A stretch of DNA of 60,362 bases. Source: an uncultured Acetatifactor sp. GTDB taxonomy: Bacteria; Bacillota; Clostridia; Lachnospirales; Lachnospiraceae. Positions 16,612 through 25,366 of the stretch are shown here, in pieces. The position numbers were made by a program, and so were the translations under genes. The notes below the pieces were generated by a model that had not been told where the DNA came from, searched no databases, and saw only the letters and a list, made by a program, of their open reading frames with translations. The number at the start of each line of letters is the position of its first letter. Position 1 is the stretch's first letter. The stretch covers positions 1 to 60,362 of the forward strand of contig CAKRYI010000015.1 of NCBI GenBank assembly GCA_934426825.1, given 5' to 3'.

Positions 16612-18687
16612 ATGAAAACACAAAAGAAGGAAAAGAAACAATCCGGAGAGCGCGGAGTAAGGAAAATCAGCATACGCACCAAGCTGTCCCTTATTTTTTT
16701 GGTGCCGGTTATCTGCATGGTGGCTCTTGGAATCATCAGCTATTATCAGGCGGCAAATGTGGTGATTGAGAACAGCAAGCGGGAGACCGGGCAGACGTTA
16801 AGTGTACTGGCGGAGGCTTATCAGACGAAATTCGAGATGGTGCAGTCGCAGATTGACGAGTATTATCAGGACATGGACATGAGGGAATACTTGTCCGGTG
16901 CCTACAATCTCTTTGACACGAAGGCGGTTCAGTATTACAACGCTTCCCTTTCCGCCGTGAAAAGCAAAGTCTGGAGCAATCCTTCCATTTCCGGTATTGA
17001 GATTGTTGCCGGCAAGACGGACTCTGTTTTATATAACGAGCATAAAAATGACAATCTGTATCAGGAGCTGTCCGCAACTAAGCTGGGAGAGACACTGCTT
17101 GCGGATAAGCAGAAATATCACTGGTTCGGAAAAAGCGGGGAAGTCGATGAGATGATGGGCATTGACGGCGCAGACTATCTGTTCCGGGTCGGCATGCACT
17201 TTCCGAAACACGAAGCCTATGTGGTGGCGCAGATGCCGGAGCAGACGGTGGCGGACATTATCAAAGAGCTTACTTTCGGAGAAAACAGTATTGTGGGCGT
17301 CCTTTCGGCGAACGGAACAGAGTTAATTTACGACGGGGAGAAAACCGATACGGAGAACGGCATTTTTGGAACATATCTTTTGGGGAATAACCGCGTTGAA
17401 AGCAAAGAGTATGTGGAGTACAACGGGGTAAAATATCTCCTGCTTTACAGCACCGTGGTGGAGGATGAAATCTGGGTCTGCGTGCTGATACCGGAGGCGT
17501 ATTTTTTACAGCAGGCATATCCCATCCGCAATATCACCGTGGCACTTGTCATCATTGCGGCAGTTTTGGCATATCTGGTGGGAACGGTCTTTGCGGGAAA
17601 TCTCACAAGATGTATCCGCAGAACCAATGCCCATATGGACAGGCTTTCCGGCGGGGATTTCACCTCCCGGTTACAGATGAAACGCCGGGATGAATTCGGA
17701 CTTTTGGCGGAACGCGTCAATCATATGACGGACAATGTCTGCGGATTAATCGGCGAAATCAGCGGCGCCGGAGTGGTGCTGTCGGGAGAAATGAAACAGG
17801 TGGCGGTGGCTACCGACACTTTTGTGGAATCCACGGACTCCATCAAAAATGCCATCGGCGAGATTGAACAGGGTGTGGAGCTTTTGAATAATAATTCCGC
17901 GGACAGCCTGACGCAGATGCAGGTGTTGTCCTCCCAGTTTGGGCTGGTAAACCAAAATGCGGCGTGCATCCGGGAGGCGGCGGAGAGAACCGGAGCTTCC
18001 ATCAATCAGGGACTTCTCACCATGCAGAATTTGCAGAAGAAAACCGCGGGTACCACAGAAATGATGGAAAATGTGGTGGAAAGCATGACACTTTTACAGC
18101 AGAGGGTGACGCATATCAATGAAATCGTGAATGCTATTGACGATATAGCGAGCCAGACCACTCTTTTGTCCCTGAATGCGTCCATTGAGGCGGCAAGAGC
18201 GGGTGAGGCAGGGAAAGGCTTCGGCGTGGTGGCGGACGAAATCCGGAAGCTGGCGGACCAGTCCTTGAAGTCTGCGGAACAGATTCATCAGATTATTCAG
18301 GACGTCATTCAACAGACGAAGGCGGCAGGCGAGTCCGTGAACCATGCCTGCACAGAGGTGGACGAGCAGAAAGAGGTGGTAAAGACCACCACGGATTCTT
18401 TTTATCAGATGGAGGAGCAGACGCAAATCCTCACCGCTCAGGTGCAGGAGATTGCGGCATATATCCAAAGTATGGAGCAGGCAAGATGCACCACCGAGGA
18501 CGCCATGCAGGGAATTTCCGCAGTGTCCCAGCAGACGGCGGCAAGCTCCAATGAGGTATACAAATCCACGGAGGATCAGGCGACGGAGGCACTGCATTTG
18601 CAGGATGCCGTGAACCGGATGCACCAGTGGTCGGATAAGCTGCAGGAAATGATTGGCAGGTTTACGGTGGACAAATCATCCCTGTAA
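16612..18687 (+). CDS. Methyl-accepting chemotaxis protein of the mal operon
   Basis: A 691-residue transmembrane chemoreceptor. TM1 is at about residues 25-46, a large extracellular sensor of Cache type spans ~47-300, TM2 is at ~305-325, a HAMP domain follows, and the signalling coiled coil occupies roughly 400-690. The conserved hairpin tip reads DIASQTTLLSLNASIEAARA. It begins 27 bp after malG with GGGGGA before the ATG, so it is most likely transcribed with the transporter and under the same operator. Maltodextrin or binding-protein-mediated sensing is inferred from position only. Confidence 0.92.
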   Translation: MKTQKKEKKQSGERGVRKISIRTKLSLIFLVPVICMVALGIISYYQAANVVIENSKRETGQTLSVLAEAYQTKFEMVQSQIDEYYQDMDMREYLSGAYNLFDTKAVQYYNASLSAVKSKVWSNPSISGIEIVAGKTDSVLYNEHKNDNLYQELSATKLGETLLADKQKYHWFGKSGEVDEMMGIDGADYLFRVGMHFPKHEAYVVAQMPEQTVADIIKELTFGENSIVGVLSANGTELIYDGEKTDTENGIFGTYLLGNNRVESKEYVEYNGVKYLLLYSTVVEDEIWVCVLIPEAYFLQQAYPIRNITVALVIIAAVLAYLVGTVFAGNLTRCIRRTNAHMDRLSGGDFTSRLQMKRRDEFGLLAERVNHMTDNVCGLIGEISGAGVVLSGEMKQVAVATDTFVESTDSIKNAIGEIEQGVELLNNNSADSLTQMQVLSSQFGLVNQNAACIREAAERTGASINQGLLTMQNLQKKTAGTTEMMENVVESMTLLQQRVTHINEIVNAIDDIASQTTLLSLNASIEAARAGEAGKGFGVVADEIRKLADQSLKSAEQIHQIIQDVIQQTKAAGESVNHACTEVDEQKEVVKTTTDSFYQMEEQTQILTAQVQEIAAYIQSMEQARCTTEDAMQGISAVSQQTAASSNEVYKSTEDQATEALHLQDAVNRMHQWSDKLQEMIGRFTVDKSSL

Positions 18688-19587
18688 TCTCTGGGAACGG
18701 CGGTACTCCAAGGGAGAGACGTTGAAACTTTTTTTAAACACGGAGGCAAATTTGCTCTGATTGTTGTAGCCTACCTGTTCCGCAATTTCCGCAACGGACA
18801 GCTTGGTGGAGGAGAGAAGCTCCGCCGCCCGGTTCATGCGGATGTCCTTGAGATAAACGGAGATATTCTGACCGAACACTCCGCGAAAATAGTTTTTGAG
18901 ACTGGTTTCACTGATAGAGAATGCGGCGGCAAGCTCCCAGGCGGGGTGGTGCTGCCGCAAATCTGCAGTGATTATTTTTTCTACTTTTTTGGCAATCTCC
19001 ACCTGCGATTCGGTGTAAAACGTGCAGGATTTTGGGGAGGGGATATGCCTTTCGTTCAAAAGCACTCCCAAGAGGGATAAGGTGGCAATTTTCATGCGAA
19101 GCAGGGAATAAGAGTCATTGCTGCCCGCTAAGTCCCAGAGGGTGTGTAAATCGTGTTCCAGCAAACTGCTCTTGTCGGAAATATAAGTTTTTCCGTCGGG
19201 GCAGTACATCTGCGTCAGTTTGTCTAAATTCATGTCAAGGGTTTCGCAAAGGAGCGGACTGCTCTCCCGAACCGTGTCCAAATCAATAAAAAACTCCAGC
19301 CCCTCGTAAATCCGGCGGGGATAGATGTACTGGTTGCGGGCAAAACGCTCGGTCAAAGAAATCTGCCCGTCCGTGAGATAGACATAATTTTCGTTATTCA
19401 GTATCAGTTCGCGGCGTCCGTTTACGCAGTAGTTGATGAGCAGCGGGCCTTTCATATTGGAGCTATTTTCAGCCAGTCTCGGAGCGGGCCATGAGGCGGA
19501 ATTTACAAAAATATAAGCCAGAGTGATTCCGGGCAACAGGGGGAAAAAGGTCATGGAGCCTTTTCCCTCTTTTTGATTCAAAATCAT
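18676..19587 (-). CDS. AraC-family transcriptional regulator
   Basis: A 303-residue regulator. The C-terminal ~100 residues carry the two AraC helix-turn-helix motifs: AWELAAAFSISETSLKNYFR, then LSVAEIAEQVGYNNQSKFAS and FNVSPLEYRR. The N-terminal domain resembles those of regulators adjacent to ECF or siderophore-type ABC transporters. It is transcribed away from the wrecked ECF/ABC operon at 19621, which was probably its target, and its 3' end overlaps the chemoreceptor by 12 bp. The start codon is weakly supported; GGGGA lies ~15 nt upstream. Confidence 0.88.
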   Translation of the reverse strand: MILNQKEGKGSMTFFPLLPGITLAYIFVNSASWPAPRLAENSSNMKGPLLINYCVNGRRELILNNENYVYLTDGQISLTERFARNQYIYPRRIYEGLEFFIDLDTVRESSPLLCETLDMNLDKLTQMYCPDGKTYISDKSSLLEHDLHTLWDLAGSNDSYSLLRMKIATLSLLGVLLNERHIPSPKSCTFYTESQVEIAKKVEKIITADLRQHHPAWELAAAFSISETSLKNYFRGVFGQNISVYLKDIRMNRAAELLSSTKLSVAEIAEQVGYNNQSKFASVFKKSFNVSPLEYRRSQRLQG

Positions 19588-19620
19588 TTCCGAACTGTAT
19601 TTCCCCTGTTTTAGCGAAAT

Positions 19621-19926
19621 GCCCGGTTTTTCCCGACGATTTCCGAGGAATACCGGGCAATCAGCGACGCCATGCGGATGAGGGGAATCCGTTTCGGCGG
19701 AAGGAATCCTTTCCTTATGATAGAGTACCGGCTTGTGCCTTTGATGGTATCCATGGTAAAAATCGGAGACGAGTTATCGGCGGCAGCGCTGACAAGGGGA
19801 TTGGGCGCACCGGTGAAGAGAACCAATATCTGTAAAATAGGTTTCCATGTACAGGATATTGTCATTATTTTACTTTTCCTGCTCTGCTTTACGCTGTTTT
19901 TCTTACAGCGGCAGATGCCTGTGTGA
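19621..19926 (+). pseudogene. EcfT (CbiQ-type) transmembrane subunit, C-terminal remnant
   Basis: The frame reads PTISEEYRAISDAMRMRGIR, then MVKIGDELSAAALTRGLGAP and a final hydrophobic helix. These are hallmarks of the C-terminal half of ECF-transporter T subunits, including the ARG-type motif that contacts the ATPases (TRGLGAP). The N-terminal ~150 residues with most membrane helices are missing, and an in-frame stop lies at 19612-19614. The remnant begins 34 bp from the divergent AraC start. A deletion apparently removed the 5' end and the promoter region. Confidence 0.85.
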
Positions 19927-19940
19927 CGGGAGGAGTCATT

Positions 19941-20902
19941 GTGATACAGATAAACAACGTGACATTTACATACGGAGGGGAATATGCGGGAGCCGGAGGA
20001 AGAGATTCATTCCCGGATGGAGAAAGCAGTGAAAAACCACGGACTGGAAAAGCTGATGAACCGGAGCATTTTCAAGCTGTCCGGGGGAGAGAAGCAAAAA
20101 AATTGCCTGCGCCGGAGTTTCCGTGATGGAGCCGGAGGTCTTTGTGCTGGATGAGCCGTCCTCCAATTTGGATGCCGCTTCCATTTTAGAGCTTCGGGAA
20201 ATCCTTGGGGAGTGGAAGAAACAGGGCAAGACCATTGTACTGTCGGAACACAGACTGTATTATCTGTGGGGACTGGCGGACCGCTTTATTTTTGTCAAAG
20301 ACGGACGGATTGCATGGGATTACCGTGCGGAGGAGTTCGAGGCACCGACGCTTCGGATTGACAACTGCGAGATACCGGCAGGGCGCATTGTGGGGATTAT
20401 TGGAAACAACGGAGCCGGCAAATCCACGTTCTCCAGATGCTTCTGCGGACTGGAGAAGCGCTGCGGGAAAATTGACTGGCAGGGGAAAACCTACCGCCCG
20501 AAAGAGCGGCTGAACACCTGCTATATGGTGATGCAGGACGTGAATCACCAGCTTTTTACGGAGAGCGTTTTGGCTGAAGTCCTTATCAGCATGGAGGATG
20601 AGGACGAAAAGCGGGCGGAAGAAATTTTAGACAGTCTGGATTTGCTTCCCTTAAAAGAGCGGCATCCCATGTCTTTGTCGGGAGGGCAGAAACAGAGGGT
20701 GGCGATTGCCTCCGCCATAGCGTCCAAGCGGAGCGTTCTGTTTTTTGACGAACCGACCAGCGGACTGGACTACAAGCATATGCTGGAGGTGGCGCAGGTG
20801 TTAAGACAACTGCAGCAGTCCGGAAAAACCATATATGTCATCACACATGATTTAGAACTGATTTTGGCGTGCTGCAATTTGCCGCGCTGTTTCTTGTCAT
20901 AG
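19941..20902 (+). pseudogene. Tandem ECF ATPase (double ABC domain), deleted and frameshifted
   Basis: A GTG start (19941) after GGGAGGAG gives IQINNVTFTYGGEYAG, the start of ABC domain 1. The sequence then jumps into a second frame reading REPEEEIHSRMEKAVKNHG and LSGGEKQK, with the Walker A segment lost. After a run of seven A (20097-20103) the frame shifts again to VMEPEVFVLDEPSSNLD. Domain 2 is intact: GNNGAGKST, LSGGQKQR, FFDEPTSGLD and THD. It then loses frame within 15 residues of the H-loop and runs into the exporter sequence. No full-length product is possible. Confidence 0.88.
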
Positions 20903-22240
20903 GGGCGCTGGCTGACGGAGCGAAGGACGCAGCGGTGGCATGGAAGGCACTGGCAATTATGGCGGTGTCCGTTATCGGAAGAATTATCATGACCTATTTT
21001 TCCGTGATGGAGCAGACGGAGACCGGTTACTGCATGGTTGCGGAAAAGAGAATCCGCATCGGTGACAAACTCCGCTATATCCCCATGGAATATTTTAACA
21101 AAAGCAGTATCGGAAATATTACGGCGGTTGTCACCACCACGCTGGCGAACGTGGAAAACTCCGCGGCGAGCGTGCTTGTGTATCTGGCTACTACCGAGCT
21201 GGCTGTCCACAAATCCACGGCACTGAGCAGTGCAAGACAGCATACGCAGGAGTCACTGGTAGAATTCGTGCTGGAATATGTGCATGGCATGGGAATCGTC
21301 AAGGCGTTCGGCGCAGAGAAAAACAGCACGCAGTCTGTCACCGGAGCCATCCGTGAAAGCTGCAGAAACAACCTGAAACTGACCTACGCCTGTGTTCCCT
21401 ATGACGCACTGAAACAGATTGTGGTGAGAGTGTTCAGCTTCCTTTTGCTGCTTGTATCCGTTTCCTTCTATATAAACGGTACACTGAGCCTGACCTACAG
21501 CCTGCTCATGGTGATTGCCTCCTTTTTGGTATTCAATGACCTGGAGGGCGCAGGCAATATGGCGTCCCTTTTGCAAATGCTTGCAGCGTCCATGGACACG
21601 GTAAATGCCATGGAGGATATGCCCGTCATGGACGAAAAAGGCAGCAATGTGGCAGTGAAGGACAATAACATTGTGTTTGATAATGTGAAGTTTTCCTATG
21701 CGGACCGAAAGATATTGGATGGCGTCAGCTTCACCATCCCGGAGAAAACAACCACGGCGATTGTGGGACCTTCCGGTGCCGGAAAGACCACCATGTGTAA
21801 CCTGATTGCAAGGTCTTGGGATGTGGACGGCGGCAAAGAAAGCATGCTGTCATGACTTTATCGCAAATCTTCCTGACGGTTACCAAACCGTAATCGGCGA
21901 GGGCGGCGGCACATTGTCCGGCGGAGAAAAACAGCGTATTTCCATTGCGCGCGCCATGTTAAAGGACGCTCCCATTATTATTCTGGATGAGGCAACCTCC
22001 AGTGTCGACCCCGAAAACGAGGAAGAATTACAGCACGCCATAGAGGCGCTGACCAATGATAAGACCATTATCATGATTGCCCACCGCTTAAAGACGGTGC
22101 GTAACGCTGACCGGATTCTGGTGCTGAGCGATGCCCATATCGTGCAGCGTGGCACCCATGAGCAGCTTATCGGCAAAAAGGGACTGTATGCGGATTTCGT
22201 CTCCGCGAGACAGGAAGCAAACGGCTGGAAACTGGCGTAA
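20869..22240 (+). pseudogene. ABC exporter (fused TM-ATPase type), multiply deleted
   Basis: Frame 20869-21855 encodes membrane-domain sequence (GALADGAKDAAVAWKALAIM) and the start of the nucleotide-binding domain with Walker A GPSGAGKTT, ending DVDGGKESMLS. A second frame to 22240 resumes at KKACCHDFIANLPDGYQTVI with LSGGEKQR, ILDEATSSVD and AHRLKT. The Q-loop region between them is missing. The N-terminus is also missing, and the membrane domain looks internally shortened around YLATTELAVHKS. Such exporters usually accompany ECF modules and AraC regulators in clostridia. Confidence 0.87.
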
Positions 22241-22331
22241 AAGTTGGGATAAGTTTCTTGCACCCAAAGCGTGGAAATGGTATTCTGAAAACAAAACGGC
22301 ATGGCGGTCATGCGGAAAGGTGTGAAAGCAA

Positions 22332-22688
22332 ATGGATTTGAATCTCTTTTTTAAAAGTATTGTAGAGCAGGACAAAGAGGCGGTAGTTATCTGCAATTTG
22401 CAGCATGAGATTATCTATATGAACCCGGCAGCAGTTTCAAGATATGCCAAGAGGGGCGGTGCCGATTTGGTGGGCAGAAGCCTATTAAACTGCCACTCTC
22501 CCCAGTCAAATGAAAAGATTTTTGAGGTGGTGAAATGGTTTTCTGAGAGCCGCGAAAACAACCGTGTATTTACCAACCATAACGAAAAGGAAAATATTGA
22601 CGTTTACATGGTGGCACTGCGGGATGACGAGAGAACACTGATTGGATATTACGAGAAGCACGAATCCAGAAATTTAGAGCAGGCATAG
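22332..22688 (+). CDS. Small stand-alone PAS-domain protein
   Basis: A 118-residue protein consisting of a single PAS-like fold: AVVICNLQHEIIYMNPAAVSRY, then GRSLLNCHSP, and ending YMVALRDDERTLIGYYEKHE. It has no output domain or membrane segment. AAAGGTG precedes the ATG. Such proteins bind small ligands or sense redox state; the ligand is unknown. It follows the dead exporter by 91 bp but looks intact itself. Confidence 0.8.
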   Translation: MDLNLFFKSIVEQDKEAVVICNLQHEIIYMNPAAVSRYAKRGGADLVGRSLLNCHSPQSNEKIFEVVKWFSESRENNRVFTNHNEKENIDVYMVALRDDERTLIGYYEKHESRNLEQA

Positions 22689-22817
22689 GGGGATAAAAAG
22701 AGAAGCGGTAGCAAGAGAGTTTGCGCTGTGGGTACAGGCACATATTCGGCAACTCCCCATATGATATAGTGGATGATTTTATCCGGGTATAACCGGTGTC
22801 ACAGAGGGGAGAGTATT

Positions 22818-23366
22818 ATGGCTGAAAAAGGAAGAAAATTAGTGAATAACTGCAATGCGGCGGGACTGCGTCCGGCGATGGTGGATTTGCCGTACCCGCC
22901 CACCGAGGTAAGAGGGCAGAACAAGACATACGCAGATTTACTCAGCATTGATTACAGCGGTGCTGTGTCCGAACTTTCGGCAATCACGCAGTATATCAAT
23001 AATCAGAACCGGCTGTCCTGTGACCACTGCCCTCTTGCCAACACAATTTTGCAGATTGCCATTGCGGAGATGATGCACCTGCGCAAGTTGGGAGAACTGA
23101 TTTTCCTGCTGGGCGGCAAGGTGGAGTTTGTGGCAAAATACCAGAACGGGCAGCAGCGGGCATGGACGGCGGCGTATCTGTCACCGCAGGAGACTGCAAG
23201 GCAGATGATTTTGCAGGATATTGATTCGGAGAGGGATGCCATTCACCAGTACAAAGTGCATATGAGCCGGATAGACGACGATTGTGTGAATGCGGTGCTG
23301 GCGCGGATTATTCAGGACGAAGAATACCATATTGTGATACTGAATGCACTGTTGAAAAATGTGTAA
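22818..23366 (+). CDS. Ferritin-like/rubrerythrin-type di-iron protein
   Basis: A 182-residue protein with a four-helix ferritin-like pattern. Glutamate/histidine ligand motifs are visible at SGAVSELSAITQYINNQ, IAEMMHLRKLGEL, DIDSERDAIHQYKVHM and IIQDEEYHIVILN. The last three give the typical ExxH pairs. It resembles manganese-catalase or CotJC-like and bacterioferritin-type proteins of clostridia, suggesting a role in oxidative stress or metal handling. The start is ATG 22818 after GAGGGGAG; an in-frame ATG at 22773 adds residues that look non-native. Confidence 0.82.
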   Translation: MAEKGRKLVNNCNAAGLRPAMVDLPYPPTEVRGQNKTYADLLSIDYSGAVSELSAITQYINNQNRLSCDHCPLANTILQIAIAEMMHLRKLGELIFLLGGKVEFVAKYQNGQQRAWTAAYLSPQETARQMILQDIDSERDAIHQYKVHMSRIDDDCVNAVLARIIQDEEYHIVILNALLKNV

Positions 23367-23384
23367 TAGTTTTTAAAGCAATAA

Positions 23385-23413
23385 TAGACAAAAAATAGCA
23401 AATATGGTAAAAT
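23385..23413 (+). promoter_or_regulatory. Probable promoter of the second chemoreceptor gene
   Basis: TAGACA (23385-23390), 17 nt, TAAAAT (23408-23413), in a strongly AT-rich stretch 40 bp before the start codon. Confidence 0.5.
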
Positions 23414-23452
23414 AATTTCATTAAATCTACAATAAGAAGGAAGGCTATTCAT

Positions 23453-25234
23453 ATGAGGAAAAAGAGTGTAAAAGGAACATTAGCCCTGATTTGCCTTGCC
23501 ATTGTAATAGTGTCCAGTATTGTGTTGGGATTGATAGCGGTTATTAATTTGAATGCCATGACAGGCATTGCCAATCAAAATTATGAGACTGCTGCGTGGG
23601 AAGGTTACAATAATGAAATTAAGTCTCAGGTGCAGTCGGTGATTTCTATTTTACAGGCAGAGTATGACAAGGCATCCTCGGGGAAAATTTCAGAGGAAGC
23701 CGCAAAGAAGGAGGCTTGCGAGATTATCCGGAATATTCGTTATGGAGAAGACGATAGCGGTTATTTTTGGATTGACGATACTGATTCTGTTCTGATTATG
23801 CACCCAATTCTGCCGGAGCAGGAGGGCGACAACCGCCATGAACTGGAAGATCAGAATGGTGTAAAAATTATACAGGAGATTTTGAATGTATGTAGCAGTG
23901 ATGCGGGCGGCGGTTACAATGAATTTTATTTTACCAAAGCAGACGGAGTGACGGTTGCTCCGAAGATTGCATATTCTCAGATTTTTACTCCATGGAACTG
24001 GATTGTTTCCACGGGAAATTATACGGATGATATGCAGGCGGCGATGGCAGCGTCCCAGCATACGGTACAAAGTACCAGAAATCAGATGTTTCTTACCTTG
24101 TCCATTTCCGCACTTTTGATTGCAGCTGCAGCCGTAGTTGTTGCAAACTGGTTTGGAGGTTATATCTGCAAACCGTTGGTCAAAATTGAAAATCTGGCAG
24201 GACGGATGGCTCAGGGAGATTTAACTACTGCAGTGGACGTCAGACAGAAAAATGAATTGGGAAGTACGGCGGATTCTTTAAATACGGCACAGAAGCAGAT
24301 AGTAGGACTGATTTCCAATATTGATACCACATCTAAGGAATTGCAGGCTGTGGCACATGATTTTTCGGAAACGTTTACTGCCATGGATGACTACATTCAA
24401 AATGTGTCATCCGCTGTGGAAGAAATTGCACAGAATACGACTACCCAAGCAGCGTCTACTAACTCGGCGTCTGAAAGCGTGGAAGAGATAGCTGCGGAAA
24501 TTCAGGGAACCTCTGACAATATGAATTCCCTGAAGGACAATTCAATCATTTTGCGCGGTTGTTCCGACCGTTTGATGGAAACATTGCAGAAGCTGGCAGA
24601 GATAAATGAGAATACCAAAAGAGATATTGATTTGATGTCCTCACAGACAACGAGTACCAATGAATCTGTGTCCAAAATCAGTGATGCGGCGAGCCTGATA
24701 GGCAATATTGCCAATCAGACAAATCTGTTATCTTTGAATGCCTCTATCGAGGCAGCCAGAGCAGGAGCAGCAGGAAGAGGCTTTGCGGTTGTAGCAGAGG
24801 AAATAGGAGATTTAGCAACCCAATCGGACAAGACCGTAAAAGAAATTAACAACATTATTACAGAGCTGACGGAAAATTCCCAAAAGTCAATGGATATTAT
24901 GGCGACTATGAACGAGGCTGCGAATGTGCAGGTCGCTGCATTGCAGAGTACTAGAGAAATATATGCGGAATTGAAGGAGGCGCTGGATAACTGTATGACT
25001 TCTATCCGTGAGACGAATGACAAGATTAACGATATTAATACACAGAGACAGCAGGTAACAGACAATATCTCTACATTGAATAATCTTGCAACGGATAATG
25101 CAGCTTCCACGGAAGAAACCTCGTCCATGACAGTGGAATTGAGTAACATGGTATCCCGTTCGGCTGACATGGTGAAATCTCTTGCAGAACATATTAATAT
25201 TCTTTCAGAGAATATGACACATTTCAAATTATAG
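23453..25234 (+). CDS. Methyl-accepting chemotaxis protein with Cache-type sensor
   Basis: A 593-residue chemoreceptor. TM1 is at ~10-32. The extracellular part contains the single-Cache signature: IIRNIRYGEDDSGYFWIDDT, MHPILPEQEG, and WNWIVSTGNYTDDMQ at ~190. TM2 is at ~211-232, HAMP at ~235-285, and the signalling domain follows with tip NIANQTNLLSLNASIEAARA. sCache_2 domains typically bind small carboxylates or other small organic ligands; none can be named here. Monocistronic: own promoter upstream and a strong terminator downstream. Confidence 0.93.
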   Translation: MRKKSVKGTLALICLAIVIVSSIVLGLIAVINLNAMTGIANQNYETAAWEGYNNEIKSQVQSVISILQAEYDKASSGKISEEAAKKEACEIIRNIRYGEDDSGYFWIDDTDSVLIMHPILPEQEGDNRHELEDQNGVKIIQEILNVCSSDAGGGYNEFYFTKADGVTVAPKIAYSQIFTPWNWIVSTGNYTDDMQAAMAASQHTVQSTRNQMFLTLSISALLIAAAAVVVANWFGGYICKPLVKIENLAGRMAQGDLTTAVDVRQKNELGSTADSLNTAQKQIVGLISNIDTTSKELQAVAHDFSETFTAMDDYIQNVSSAVEEIAQNTTTQAASTNSASESVEEIAAEIQGTSDNMNSLKDNSIILRGCSDRLMETLQKLAEINENTKRDIDLMSSQTTSTNESVSKISDAASLIGNIANQTNLLSLNASIEAARAGAAGRGFAVVAEEIGDLATQSDKTVKEINNIITELTENSQKSMDIMATMNEAANVQVAALQSTREIYAELKEALDNCMTSIRETNDKINDINTQRQQVTDNISTLNNLATDNAASTEETSSMTVELSNMVSRSADMVKSLAEHINILSENMTHFKL

Positions 25235-25257
25235 CAGATATAGTGGATGATGACGAG

Positions 25258-25287
25258 CGTCCCGGAACAACAATCCGGGGCGTTTTT
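25258..25287 (+). terminator. Rho-independent terminator after the chemoreceptor
   Basis: CGTCCCGGA pairs with TCCGGGGCG (one G-U) around a 7-nt loop and is followed by TTTTT (25283-25287). Confidence 0.9.
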
Positions 25288-25298
25288 ATAGCTTTAGG

Positions 25299-25327
25299 TT
25301 GTTTTCTTAATGGAGAAAATGTAAAAT
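25299..25327 (+). promoter_or_regulatory. Promoter of the beta-helix protein gene
   Basis: TTGTTT (25299-25304), 17 nt, TAAAAT (25322-25327), directly after the preceding terminator and 40 bp before the start codon. Confidence 0.6.
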
Positions 25328-25366
25328 ATAATTGTTGGGGAAATTTACTTACAAGGAGAGATGAAT

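Noticed and set aside
19941..20902. Calling the ECF ATPase a functional gene because its second ABC domain is intact
   Set aside because: The first domain lacks Walker A, a frameshift follows at A7, and the EcfT partner is also truncated, so a working module is not supported.
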